A stretch of 64,000 nt of DNA, taken from Gari tellinella (lineage: Eukaryota > Mollusca > Bivalvia > Cardiida > Psammobiidae). Of the stretch, positions 42,770 through 54,070 are shown piece after piece. The stretch lies in contig OV277870.1 of the NCBI GenBank assembly GCA_922989275.2, forward strand, positions 42,156,356 through 42,220,355, given 5' to 3'. Positions within the stretch are counted from its first letter, which is position 1, and each line of letters starts with the position of its first letter. A program made the position numbers and the translations under genes. The notes under the pieces were generated by a model, which did no database searches, was not told the DNA's origin, and worked only from the letters and a program-made list of their open reading frames with translations.

Positions 42770-44700
42770 ACTATCACACTTTTTTGTCCGCTCTCTAACT
42801 CAACTATTTTTATCCGATCTTCCACAAACTTGCTGAAAATGTTCATTGATATAAAATCAAGGTTTAGTTTGATTACTACTAAAATTGCATGAGGTATTTT
42901 TGAGTTATTGCCTGTTAATTAATAAAAAAAAGACTGTTCCAGTCATTTTTGCACTCTAAAACAAACAGCTTTTATCGGATATTCACCAAACATGCTGAAA
43001 ATATTTATTCATATAAAGTTTAGGTCTAGTTTGATTATTACTAAAATCGCATGTGACATATCGGAGTTTTTGCCCTTTATGTATTAAAAAAATGACTGTT
43101 TTCAGCAAGTTTTGCTCTCTAACACAAATACGTTTTATTGAATCTTCACCAAACTTGCTGAAAATGTTTATTGATATAAAATCAAGGTTTAGTTTGATTA
43201 CTACTAAAATCGCATAAGGTATATCCAAGTTATTGCCTGTTTATTAATAAAAAATGACTGTTTCAGTCACTTTTGCACTCTAACACATACAGTTTTTATC
43301 GGATATTCACTAAACTTGCTGAACTTGTTTAATTATATAAAATTTAGGTCTAGTTTGTTTATTACAAAAATCGCATCTGGCATATCTGAGTTTTTGCCCT
43401 TTATGTATTAGAAATGACTGTTTTCAGCAAGTTTTGCTCTCTAACACAAATACTTTTTTTTTAATCTTCACCAAACTTGCTGAAAGTTTTCCTTTATATA
43501 AAATCAAGGTTAAGTTTGAATCCTACTAAAATCGCATGAGGCATTTTGGAGTAATATCCCTCTAATTATTTTTAAAAATGGCTGTTTCAGCCTTTTTTGC
43601 TCTCTAACACAAAGAGTTTTCAGCGGATCTTCACCAAACTTGCTGAAATTCTTTATTTATATAAAATCTAGGTCCAGTGTGATTATTACTAAAATCCCAT
43701 AGGAATTATCTTAGTTATTGCCCGTTATGTACTAAAAAGGACTGTTTCACCATTTTTTGCTCTCTAACACAAATACTTTTTTTTATTGATTTTCACCAAA
43801 CTTGCTGAAAATGTTTATTTATATATAATCAAGGTTTGGTTTGAATACTACTAAAATCGCAAAAGGCATGTCTGAGTTTTTGCCCTTTAAGAATAAAAAT
43901 TAATATTTCAGCATTTTTTTTGCTTTCTAACACATACAGTTTTTATCAGATATTCACCAAACTTGTTGAAAATGTTTATTAATATCAAATCTAGGTCAAT
44001 CATCTTAACTACCAAAATCGCACAAGGCATGTTGGAGTTATTGCCCTTGAATGACTAAAATTGACTACTTCAGGCTTGTCAGCTTTCTGACTCAAACAGT
44101 TTTAATTGGATCTTCACCAAATTTGCTGAAAATAATATTTGTATAAAATCTTGGTCCAGTTCTATAAATACCCAAATCGCCGAATGCATGTTGGAGTTAT
44201 GGTTCTTTAATTTTTGAAAATTTTGCTATTTTATCCTTATTTTTGCCCTGTCCACTCTGTAAAGGGACCAGTTTTTATTCTATTTTTAGCCAAATATCTG
44301 GTCAAATTTGCATGTGCTTCATCTTAGCCGTGTTGGTAATAAGTTAAGTAATAAATGACCACTCCATTTCTCCTTTACCTCTTGAAGGATTTTCATTCAA
44401 CTGTATTCGATTTTTTTCCTTGACCTAGATTTAATACCAATACACGTTGTCAGCAAGTTTGGTGAAGATCCAATAAAAAGTGTTTGTGTTAAAGAGCAGA
44501 AAATGCTGAAACAGTCATTTTTTAATTATTCAAGGACAAGAACTCAGACATGCCTTATGCGAGTTTGCTAGTTATTGAACCTGACCTAGATTCTATACTA
44601 ATAAACATTTTTAGCAAGTTTGGTGAAGATCCAAAAAGAAGTGTTTGAGTTAGAGAGCTGACAAGGCTGAAACAGTCATTTTCAGCAAGCTCAAGGTATA
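42770..44700. repeat. satellite, about 165-bp unit, about 9 direct copies then inverted copies
   Basis: 'ttcaccaaacttgctgaaaa' or close variants recur about every 165 bp from 42830 to 44130, with 'tctctaacaca' and 'actaaaatcgca' between. After 44430 the unit reappears inverted ('agcaagtttggtgaagatcc' at 44453 and 44612). Confidence 0.85.
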
Positions 44701-44774
44701 GATTCTCTGTAGTTTTTTTAATCGTTTACCCACCGTGAATAATATTTACACGTTGTTACTGGATCTCATAGTGT

Positions 44775-44986
44775 TTAACCCTGTGCCTACTGGTCGTAAC
44801 TTTACGGAGTTTACACACTATTTGAATCTAAAAAGACGCCGCGTAACGCGGCGGCTCATCTGGATCCAAACTGTTTGACACTCGTCTTAAGGTTTGTTTA
44901 ATTAAAATAATGCATAAATCTAAGCTGAACAAATTTTGCAGACGACAATGTCAAAGCGGACGTCTGTGCAGCAGAATAAGGGTTAA
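44775..44986. mobile_element. H3 MITE, complete with TTAA duplication
   Basis: TTAA at 44775-44778 and 44983-44986. Diverged core I at 44817-44881 around 'gccgcgtaacgcggc'. Confidence 0.82.
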
Positions 44987-44998
44987 CAGTGTCATTTT

Positions 44999-45198
44999 CA
45001 GTGCTCCAGCTACACATGTAAGCGGGAGTAATCTGAACTAATCTAACATTTTCTCACTCATTTCAGCACCGAATGCTATGGTGTTACTACTGATTAAACC
45101 GTCTCTTCGAGACAATTTTAATGAGTATGACACCATTAGGTTTAAAAGCAGAAATAAAGATTTTAGTTTTCGAAATACATCCGTTATCTGGAGCCCTG
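44999..45198. mobile_element. H14 MITE
   Basis: Ends 'cagtgctccagc' and 'gttatctggagccctg'. Core III 'aaaccgtctcttcgagacaa' near 45098. Confidence 0.75.
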
Positions 45199-45863
45199 TA
45201 TTTACAAAGTTGTCCTTCTTTCCATTCACAAGGGAGGCTTTTTAATTTGTGCAGCACAAAAATATTATAAATAAAATTTAAAAAGCGAATTTCTTAGATA
45301 AAGCCGGTTTTTGTGAAAGAATCACGTCCCACTTAGTTCAAATGGGACCCCAAACAACCGTTTTATACAGGTTTCTCAAAAACACAATGCGGCTTTAAGG
45401 TCATACACAAGAGAGTGACCACGAACGAGACAAATCAAGGAGGCAATACGCATCCGAACCAATCTGAATGTGATGAACCAGGACCAGGTGGCGTTCCGGC
45501 TAAGCCATGTCTACAACCCTTTGTTTGCTACCACTACCGGTATCAACAAGGGGAAGGAAATCCCAGTAGCGCGTTCAGTTACCGTATCGATTGCATCGAT
45601 ATTATCAAAAAACGTAACAATTTAACTAAAACGACATGTTTGCACAATATCGATTACAATAACGGTCTCAGAGGTAGTGAGCCAACGCTAACGAGAAAAA
45701 CAAAATGGCGACGAAATGAGTATACAAATACAGCGAACTGTCCCGAGTTAATTTCTCATTAATAAACCAACATTTTCCGATACTTAATGTCTACTTAAGG
45801 GGGCACTAGGCTAGAATGTGTTAAAAAGAAACCAGTTAACGTCTACCCTACTGACACAGAATG
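45199..45863. other. gene-free DNA with one unassigned open frame
   Basis: A frame from 45415 to 45762 is open only from a GTG; its product (QSECDEPGPGG, KPCLQPFVCYHYRY) matches nothing I know. A second frame in the same DNA reads VAFRLSHVYNPLF, faintly like a LINE reverse-transcriptase tail. Neither is called as a gene. Confidence 0.35.
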
Positions 45864-45950
45864 TACAGCGTTCCCTCTCTACAACGGTCCTCCCAACAAC
45901 GACTCTCTTCTTACAACGACCCTTGTCGCAGTTCCGTAAATAGGACAAGT
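45864..45950. mobile_element. H4 fragment (one end)
   Basis: TACAGCGTTCCCTCTC through 'acgacccttgtcgcagttcc', the first quarter of H4. It is fused to the 3' side of the LINE endonuclease frame below. Confidence 0.7.
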
Positions 45951-46525
45951 GACAGAGGCGCGTGATCTGACCATTCATTGAAATTTTCCACAGCAAAATC
46001 AGTGGCATACCTGAAATCAGATTCTTTCAGCAATAAATAGTCGATCATGCTTGCCCCGTGCTTATTACAAAAGGTGTATGATCCTACATCACAATCCGTA
46101 CCCAGTCTGCCATTTGCTATTCGTAGACCTGTATATTTACAAAGTTCAATAATAATATGCCCGTGAGAATTACAATGTTTATCTATTGAGGTTCTTCCCA
46201 TGTGCTTGTCGGGAACATAATTGGGCTCATCTAAATAATAATTTTCCCTGTCATATACTATGAAATCGTGTTTACTGCCAACCCGCCCATTAAAATCACC
46301 TGTAATAAATATTGAACCTAAATTTTTGAAATCACATATATCGCTCTGAAGGATTTGAAAAAGGTCTACACTGTGTACATTATATGCAGGAGAATCCTCA
46401 CACCAAATATAAACACCACAAATATAAATATCACGATCAAGATTAAAATAATGCCTACAAAGTTTTAACCATATAATTGTATCATAATGATTCTTTACTA
46501 CAGTAACACCCTTTTCTTTATTTTT
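45950..46525 (-). pseudogene. LINE endonuclease (EEP) fragment
   Basis: An open minus-strand frame without a start reads KGVTVVKNHYDTIIWLKL, DRDIYICGVYIW, FITGDFNGRVG, and RYATDFAVENFNEWSDHAPL. GDFN and SDH are the catalytic Asp/Asn and His motifs of apurinic-type endonucleases of non-LTR retrotransposons. The N-terminal strands and the reverse transcriptase are missing, and the frame runs into H4 sequence at about 45950. No internal stop was seen. Confidence 0.85.
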
Positions 46526-46649
46526 AGCATCTCATAGTATCGTTCTTATATATATAGCAATTCAAAACATAATCTCAATCAAAATAATTTTTTGGGTTCA
46601 TATAATTATGTACACATGGAGAATTAAATTTTCCTTTTTTAAAAAATTC

Positions 46650-47150
46650 TTCCTTATTTCTCTCTCATTCTCTCTGTGTCTCTGTCTGTGTCTCTGCCTG
46701 TCTGTCTGTCTGTTTCCGATTGCAGATGTCTATGTGTCTGCCTATTTGTCCGATCTGTCATTTCGTCTCTCTCTCCCTCTCTCACTGTTTATCTCTATCT
46801 CACTCCTTCTCTCTGTCTGCTTTTTCCCCCTCTCTGTGTCTCTTTTTCTGTCTATTTGTGTGTCTCTCTGTTTCCTTCTCTTTCTCTCTGTCCATGTATG
46901 TCTATTACTCTATCTTTCTCTCTATTTGTTTTACTCATCTATTTCACTCCATCTCTATCTCTCTCCCTCTCTCTTTCTGTTTCTCTCTCCCTCTCTGTCT
47001 CCTTGTGTGTGTTTCTATGTGTCTCATTTTCTCTCTCTGTCTCTCTGGCTGTGTATGTTTGTCTCTGTATCTCTGTCACCCTCTCGTTTTCTTTCTTTCT
47101 ATCTCTCTCTTTTTTTCTCTCTCTCTCTAAGTATCTCTCTCTCTCTTTAG
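46650..47150. repeat. CT-rich microsatellite (TCTCTGT-type)
   Basis: 500 bp of TCTCTC, TCTGTC and CTCTGTG words. Three overlapping Ser/Leu/Cys-rich frames here are artefacts. Confidence 0.95.
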
Positions 47151-47305
47151 ATCTAAGACATAAAATATGATCATGTTTCTCTAATTTGAGAATAGATCTT
47201 TTCCTATATCGAATCTATATAGATATAAGTACTATGTATAGATCAATACCTAATCAAACGCTAGATTTATTAAAGCTGACTTATTTAACAGAAAATGGCA
47301 TCATC

Positions 47306-47453
47306 CCGTTAAAAAATGGTTCGTTTCAACGAAACGTTTGATGTCAAGCTGTTGAGAGAGGTGTTAGCACAAAACCCCTTCCAGAACAAAAAAAAGCTGG
47401 GAAAGTATCGCCGACGCAATAAGTGATGCAGACATGCCCATCGATGGAAGACG
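47306..47453 (+). pseudogene. SANT/Myb-like domain gene fragment, frameshifted
   Basis: Reads MVRFNETFDVKLLREVLAQN, then after a frameshift near the A-run at 47387-47394, WESIADAISDADMPIDGR. The pattern (F-x-E..LLREVL..NPF, then W..IA) resembles the N-terminus of SANT/Myb-like DNA-binding proteins common in molluscs and linked to Harbinger-type elements. Cut off by H1 sequence at 47453. Confidence 0.5.
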
Positions 47454-47667
47454 AAACGCAAACACAAAACACAAAAATGCAGAAAATTACATATCTTTTA
47501 AATTTAGCTCAATTTAATTTCGTCTAAGATACAAAATGTTGGAAGCTTATTCAGATGCCGGGTTACCCGGCGTCTGATATGGCTCCAAACTGTTTGCAGG
47601 GCAAATACTACATTGTAGTTTTAGCGTAAACGCGATTATTTGGAAAGAATGACGTTTCTCCACTGTA
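47453..47667. mobile_element. H1 MITE, left end missing
   Basis: 'acgcaaacacaaaacac' at the left, 'gacgtttctccactgta' at the right. Core I left arm shortened; centre 'gccgggttacccggc' at 47557. Confidence 0.72.
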
Positions 47668-47783
47668 GGCTACATCAAGGATTAACATAACACAGTAAAT
47701 TAAGACCTACATCATGCATGATTGTACAAGTTGTCCAATTTCGGAACACGATTTAGAAAATACGTATATATATACATAATATG

Positions 47784-48008
47784 CACAGTGGAGAAAACGT
47801 TATACTTTCCCGTTTAAACGCAAACGAAACGCAAACGCAGTGCATTAAAATGAGTAAAATGACAATTTTTTGACAATTTTGACGACTCATTTTAGACTGA
47901 GTGGTAAACAGTTTGGAGCCTGATCAGACGCCGGGTTACCCGGCGTTTGATCTGGCTCTAAACTGTTAGCAATGGAAGTAATAGCTTTAGCGTTTAAAAC
48001 GCTTTTAC
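47784..48008. mobile_element. H1 MITE lacking its right end, joined to an H2 end
   Basis: 'cacagtggagaaaacgttat' at the left, core I at 47906-47972, then 'tagcgtttaaaacgctttt'. At about 48008 the sequence switches to the H2 terminus 'caattagccttcttttagtg' and 'agaggttttacggta' (to 48057). Confidence 0.78.
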
Positions 48009-48223
48009 ATTCAATTAGCCTTCTTTTAGTGTCCGTAATAGAGAGGTTTTACGGTATATAATTGCTAAAAGTCGCGTTTATGTTAACAAAACACCGTTTT
48101 ATGCAATCGGCAGTTACTTAACCCGCGGTTAAAATCAATTCTAAGTTTAAACTTTGGTTATGCAACCGTGTAGATCCATATCAAACACCAAATAATTTGC
48201 CATGCTTAAATTGGCTTTAATCC

Positions 48224-48476
48224 TTAACCCTTTACCTGATAGCATATTGCTAGTATTGAAGATAGGAGACCACTTAACGCAGGTTGAAAGTAAAGCAGAA
48301 TGCGCCTTAAGGCACATTCTGCTTTACTTTCAGCCTGCTTTAAGTTACCACCTGCTAGAAATTTAGAAAATATTTATTCTAATACATATTTGTGACTGTA
48401 TAGATTGAAACTATTTTCTTCCGCGGAGGATTAAATGGAATGCGCTAAAAGGCGCTTCTATAAGGGAAAGGGTTAA
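48224..48476. mobile_element. H5 MITE, complete with TTAA duplication
   Basis: TTAA at 48224-48227 and 48473-48476. Core II at 48274-48343 around 'cgccttaaggcaca'. Its right TTAA starts the next element. Confidence 0.87.
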
Positions 48477-48665
48477 CAGGCTATGCGCGAAATTTGTTAA
48501 CAGTTTTGATCCAGATCAGACGCCGCGAAACTGAATCCAAACTCTGTGTCACTCATATGATCCAACTTTTCTTTAGTTTTAAAACATGAAATGAAAACCG
48601 AATTGCTCTTTTTCGCAGACAGTATATATTTAGCAGATTTTATGATTCAGCATGATAAGGGTTAA
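48473..48665. mobile_element. H9-type TTAA element abutting H5
   Basis: Shared TTAA at 48473 and TTAA at 48662-48665 after 'attcagcatgataaggg'. Core reduced to 'cagttttgatccagatcaga' with a short partner. Confidence 0.62.
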
Positions 48666-49264
48666 ACGCTTTTCTCAATTTTAAATTTAACTTATTCACC
48701 CTTGAACATTTTAATTAACAATGTCAGTTTCCAATTAAGGCTTCCAAGTACAGTAATGATTATAAGGTTTGTTTTCTGCAATATTTGCGAAATGACAAGC
48801 AGTGCTGATACTGATCTTTCGGTTCCGTTAGAAGCCCTCAGAGATTGGTCTTAACAGTTTTCACAGGACTCTTTATACTTGTGATTCAATTTTTCCATAT
48901 TAAGTCATATGAAGTCAGATCTCTTATCTACCTGTAAATGCCAAGTACCTAGACAGAACATATAGCGCAATATGATGTAACAAAACTCTTCCTCTTCCTC
49001 CGAAACTGGTATCCCGCTGAGAAAAACGCTATGCCTTTGGCGATAACTGCTATTGTGACGCGGTAAAGCACGGATTATATCTGGTGGTCAGCAATAACTG
49101 ATAAAATAGATGTTTCGCTACCCGCACTTTGCGTATTTAAGCATCGTTACCTTCCACAGAATATTTGATTTACATTTGCCTACATGTAATATAAAATACA
49201 ATACATATGGTTTAGATCCAGATCTCTCTTAAATATTAGATAAATGTGTGATAAACCAAGTCAG

Positions 49265-49500
49265 TTATAGTAGCGAAAAGGTGCAAACAGTGTGGATCCA
49301 GAACAAACACCTAGTGACTCTGCATTTGATTTGATCCTACGTCATTGCCAATATTAAATCATAACATAATAACCACCAATTCCAAGCACATGAATATCGC
49401 AGCATAATTAACAACATTAAAGTGTTTCAAACAATATATGCAAGCTGTGTGGATCATGACCGAATACCCAGTACCTCGGCATCTAATTTGCGTCTAGAAT
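49265..49500. repeat. two decayed core-I-like scraps
   Basis: 'tgcaaacagtgtggatccag' at 49283 and 'gcaagctgtgtggatcatga' at 49441 with poor partners. Old elements. Confidence 0.4.
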
Positions 49501-49532
49501 GATGGCAAATATTAATCATACCACCATAACCA

Positions 49533-49862
49533 CTTAGCCTAATAGCCTATAATAATAAGTATTTCCTCCTTGTGAAAACAGGTGACAACTTAATGCAGGC
49601 AGGAAATTAAGCATGAATGCATCTCAAGGCGCATTCTATACTATACTTTCAACCTGCTTTAAGTGGTCATCTATCTAAGTTTACTGACCAGGATCAAAAC
49701 AGTTTGAAATCAATTTACTATCGTACTTTAATTCATGTACCTAATTTTAGATTATGAAATAAGACAACATGTTTAACCCATTACCCCATAGACTGTTTCT
49801 CATATTGAATATAGATGTCCACTTAAAGTAGGTTGAAAGTGAAGCAGAATGCGCCATAAGGT
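49533..49862. mobile_element. two partial H5 copies
   Basis: 49533-49680: 'aacttaatgcaggcaggaa' facing 'actttcaacctgctttaag'. 49774-49862: TTAACCCATTACCCC and the left core arm only, broken at 'gcgccataaggtaag'. Confidence 0.6.
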
Positions 49863-50394
49863 AAGTTTCGATTTGTAGGTTCATCGAGAATTGATCTGCA
49901 TATTTTTAATACGATTACATAGAGACTTTACAGGGTGATTGTAAATATTGTGAAATTGACACAGATTGGCTCTTGGTGACATATAACTCCGCCATTTAGA
50001 TTGTAAGAACAATTTCTACGAAAAAATGCCTAAGGAAAGAAAAGGCCAGAGGTAAAATGCTAAAGGAAAACTGCCATATAAAGGGGAAAATAACAGAGGA
50101 AAAATATTCATAAAACTTAAATAACCTTTATCGTGCAAAAATTGTCATGTGTGTCAAATACATCGTCTGCAAGAAAAATCAATGTCAGTTTTTATGCCTT
50201 TTTAAACTGCAGAAACGGTGAATTTGGGCAGAGTTGGGATCTAGATCAAACGTGTCTGATTTGGATCCAAACAGTTTGCAAATGTTAGCCAAGTCGCGCT
50301 TCGCACGAGGAGAGTAAATATGTTTTAATGAGTTATATAATTACTTATTAAGTACATTTGGTGGTCAAAACCCCATTAATACACCATTTTACGC

Positions 50395-50613
50395 ATCTAA
50401 TCTATTCCTTCACCGAAAAATTAGTTTAAATTTATACCGACATGCGTATGCAACCTTAAAAATATTTTTTATATTCTAGCAGATTGTAGCTTAAAGCAGA
50501 CTGAAAGTAAAGCAGAATGCATCTTAAGGTGCATTCTGCTTTACTTTCAACCTGTTTTAAGTGGTCACCTGTCTTCAAAACTTAAAGCAGACTGTATATA
50601 TGGGTAAATTGTT
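50395..50613. mobile_element. H5 MITE, inverted, worn ends
   Basis: Core II at 50491-50560, 'ttaaagcagactgaaagtaa' around 'catcttaaggtg'. Flanks 'ttctagcagattgtag' and 'gtggtcacctgtcttc' match H5 in reverse. Confidence 0.68.
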
Positions 50614-52130
50614 TAATCAGATATAAAATAAGAGGTTTTACAGATTGTTTTTGTCTGATGTGAATCCAAACCGTTTGCAAATGCTGTCAAAGTAGCCCCT
50701 AGCATGATACGGGTTTACAAAAAGAATTAAACTTTCAAACTTTTATTTATCATAATTGTATAAGGTTCACTTTACCATGAACAGCATTAACATTATACAA
50801 ATATTAAATAAATACAAATATAAATAGGGAAGCCATTAGTTGGGAACACGCAAACTATTTGAATTTGTTGAAATTTATTTAAAGTCTAAATAAAAACTTT
50901 TACACTTGAATATATATATATCTATAGATGTTTATCGAAATTCGTTCCATAGATAGTAATATATGTTCATGTATGTGGCCTGACAGATTAGATCATGACA
51001 TGGAGGAATTATACCCTCCATGATCATGATCAGGCCCCAGGTGACTCGGCGTCGAAACAAGTGGGTCAGACAATACTATTAATGAAAAGGTGTGAAACCC
51101 TGCTGTTATTCCTTGTTTCACGCATGACATTTGACATGTTAACTCACTCAACCATGTGTCCATTTACACAATTCCAAATAAGTCTAGTCCTGTTTTGACA
51201 TAGTTGATATGTTGCAAAAGTGACAACAGTGTTTTGACGTTAGGGGCTGTTGCTTGGAAAGGACAAGTGTACACTTCACATACACATGTTAGTGACACGT
51301 GTACTCTTGGTTTCTAATTTGCTGTCAAAAGTCTAATTTCAGATGGGATTCAACATTTTAAGTTACATGGTGTTTGATCTGAATATATACTATTTGTTAA
51401 TACCACGGAGTACTCCGTGTTAATGCGGTTTCCTTAATACATGTAGGAATCTATATATCGGATCAAATTGAACGATAACCGTAGCATACTGCTACTTTTT
51501 GAAGGCTGTCAAAGTGTAACTGGTGACAAAAAAAATGTTTTAGTGTGTGGTGCTTGGTTAAACCACGAATGAATTATAATTCATTCGTGGTTAAACATTA
51601 ATAAATAGTTCTAGTGCATTTGTTCGAGATGTGCAAATAAATGGAATTTGTGATAAAAAAAAAATCTGCCGCTGCTGATTACGTTCAAATCGATGGGACA
51701 TGGACATATAAAATCTGCTACGATCGAGGTAAGGTTTTAAAAACAATGTATATTTTGTGTTCTCAAAACTTTTATTAGTTAAATACCATTATACCAGATT
51801 AGTATTCTTGTAATATTATTAAAATCCTTAAATAAAGTTGTTCTGAAGTCTGAAGTTTGTGGTTTTGGGTGATACGTGCCACTGGGTATTTTACTGCCAC
51901 ATACTCCGCTTAAAACAATTAATTATGTATAATTTTTAAAAAAAATCTAAGAACTATATAAGAAAGAACTATGTTCAGTCTTTATTACATTAAACTGCCC
52001 CTGAAAAGGTGCAAGCGACATATAGATAGACGTTATACGATTCAGACTGACTTCTATGATTAAGCACACGCACCTGTCTTTGTTAGACCGATTTTGATTG
52101 GTTCATTGTAAAATTGGCGAAATCTATAAA
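50614..52130. other. gene-free DNA with two small palindromes
   Basis: 'accacgaatgaattataatt' plus 'cattcgtggt' at 51561-51590 and 'cacggagtactccgtg' at 51404-51419. H6-like scraps near 51250. No coding match. Confidence 0.45.
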
Positions 52131-52135
52131 TAACT

Positions 52136-52492
52136 GCTGCCTAGGCAGCATAATGCTGCTCGGGCAGCATATATGCTGCTCGGGCAGCATCTAGATGCTG
52201 CTCGGGCAGCATAATGCTGCTCGGGCAGCATCTAGATACTTTAGACCCCTTTGGTACAACTCGCAAAAGCAACTGAAAGGAACGAGCGTATTGATTGGAT
52301 AACACTAAATGCTATAAATAACTGCTGCCTAGGCAGCAATATGCTGCTCGGGCAGCATATTTGCTGCCTGAGCAGCATATATGCTGCTCGAGCAGCATCT
52401 AGATGCTGCCTAGGCAGCATAACGCTGCCCGAGCAGCAAATATGCTGCTCGAGCAGCATCTAGATACTGCCCGAGCAGCATCTATACTTTAG
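52136..52492. repeat. satellite of GCTGC...GCAGC dyads in two blocks
   Basis: Five dyads (GCTGC, four bases, GCAGC-type) at 52136-52232 and eight at 52323-52480, with spacers AT, ATAT or CTAGAT. Each block ends in the same 'catctagatactttagaccc'-type sequence and 'ctttggtaca', and both begin 'ctataaataactgctgccta', so the second is a longer duplicate of the first. Confidence 0.88.
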
Positions 52493-52524
52493 ACCCCTTT
52501 GGTACACCATACAAGTGTGCGCAG

Positions 52525-52780
52525 CCTATTCAGGGCTTCAATGGAATCTGCTAAAATTGTCATCTGCTGTTTTTCTTAAAGTTACGTAATAGACATTTTC
52601 ACAGAAAAAACTTAATGACATGTGACAAACAACTTGAATCCAGATCAGACGCCGCATTACGCGGCGTCAGATCAGGATTTAAGCAGTTTGCAAAACTTCC
52701 CTCTCTATAACGACTCCTTCCGAACAACGCACATAACTTGTGTCTCAAGTTGGATGTCCTTGTAGAGAGGGAGCGCTGTA
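52525..52780. mobile_element. H4 MITE, left end lost
   Basis: Core I at 52625-52692, 'caaacaacttgaatccagat' around 'ccgcattacgcgg'. Right end 'gtagagagggagcgctgta'. Confidence 0.75.
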
Positions 52781-53031
52781 ATAAAAATTATTATACACTG
52801 ATACATGTATGACAGCTTGTCTGGTGATGGTATTGTCACCGTGTGTTAATTAAGTTTTCAATTATTGCATACTATGTACTGATACAATAGTTACCTTAGG
52901 CGCCCTTAACTTATTGACCTATGAAACTTCATATGGCAAATCCAAACTTCAAATCAAGTCCAGTTTATATCTGACTACAGTAGTACGACCATTTAAAATG
53001 CTAACTAACTGTATAAAACGCACGTTACAAC

Positions 53032-53276
53032 TTAACCCTTTCACTGCCAACTGTTTCGTGAAATGTTTACCCCTTCACAATTTCATTGTCGTCTGCTTCA
53101 ATTTTGTTGTCTGTAATATCGTTTCTAAATTAATTTTAAGGCAGTATGACTGAAAACAGTTCGATACCAGTGTCAAACAGCTTGGATTCTTATCAGATGC
53201 CGCGTTACGCGGCGTCTGATCAGGATCCAAACTGTTTGCAAATACGCCTTTTGGCGTCATTGAGATTGAAAAGGTG
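53032..53276. mobile_element. H3 MITE
   Basis: TTAACCCTTTCACTGCC at the left, 'gagattgaaaaggtga' at the right (TTAA lost). Core I at 53173-53240 around 'gccgcgttacgcggc'. Confidence 0.82.
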
Positions 53277-53299
53277 AAAACAAGGTGACAGTTAAACAG

Positions 53300-54070
53300 G
53301 AATCCCCGAAGACCAGCAAACAACTCCAGATACCGGATCTGGAAATCTAAACCAATCGAATACGCCAATGTCATATGCAATGGCAGCAAGTAAAGAGGAT
53401 TGTCTGAAACGAGTTCATGAATTTTGTGAAAATGTTTTTGAAATTTTCGAACGCAAGCCAGTGTCATTATTGATAGAGCACATCGTTTATGTAAAATAAT
53501 CGGTGGAAAAACGAAAGCTATAGTAACGACATTTGGTATCACGGAAATGATGGTCAAAGATGCACTGAAAACGTCAATCTTAAGACAGGGCTGCCATTTC
53601 TCCGGATTTTTTCCCATTACATGCATGGTAGCTTAAAGCAGGCTGAAAGTAAAGCAGAATGCGCCCTAAGGCGCAATCTGCTATACTTACAGCCTGCTTT
53701 AAGTAGTCGCATGTCAACAAAACAAGAAAAAGGCTATGGGGTAAAGGTACGATTCGTAAAATCGCACTTGAAAAATACAAATTTGGAAATCTTAGGATTT
53801 TTTATGTCAACGTGTGGCAGCCCTGTTAAGGATGCCCCCCTACTCCGTCTTTGATCAGTATCCACACGTTGTCCAGGAGAGACGTAAAGCATTATACCCA
53901 CTGATGAGGAAGCCAAAACTTGAGGACAAACGTGCAGTTATGGTGCAAGACAAAAAATGACAAACTGTTTACGGCTGATGATGTAGCGTAGGAATACGAA
54001 GAAGAGCGTGTCTTTTCGGTAGGGTCATGGAACATTGAGGGGCTGAAAAAATTTGAAACGATAGCGCTGA
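53300..54070 (+). pseudogene. decayed LINE: ORF1 fragment and first residues of ORF2 endonuclease
   Basis: Frames read KEDCLKRVHEFCENVFEIFE, then VIIDRAHRLCKIIGGKTKAI after a frameshift, then (after the H7 insert) FDQYPHVVQERRKALYPLMR and DKRAVMVQDK. The IDRAHR and DQYP..V.ERRK.LYP motifs are typical of LINE ORF1 proteins. Further on, VFSVGSWNIEGLKKFE resembles the start of an EEP endonuclease. Stops and frameshifts show it is dead. Confidence 0.75.
53586..53825. mobile_element. H7 MITE inserted in the LINE ORF1 remnant, carrying H5/core II sequence
   Basis: Ends 'cagggctgccatttctccgg' and 'gtgtggcagccctg'. Flanks ttaaga and ttaagg (6 bp, one change). Core II at 53634-53702 with H5-like flanks, so probably an H5 inside H7. 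Confidence 0.8.

Noticed and set aside
42770..44700. Regularly spaced repeats as a CRISPR array
   Set aside because: Units are 165 bp and similar throughout with no unique spacers, in eukaryotic DNA.
45415..45762. 115-residue plus-strand frame
   Set aside because: Begins at GTG, has no splice support or known match, and an overlapping frame looks equally plausible; listed only as unassigned.
46608..47170. Three overlapping Ser/Leu/Cys-rich frames that look like membrane proteins
   Set aside because: Microsatellite (TCTCTGT) read in three frames; the same applies to 63412-63768.
53075..53626. 183-residue minus-strand open frame
   Set aside because: Runs antisense through the LINE ORF1 remnant and an H3 element; the sense strand carries the recognisable motifs.
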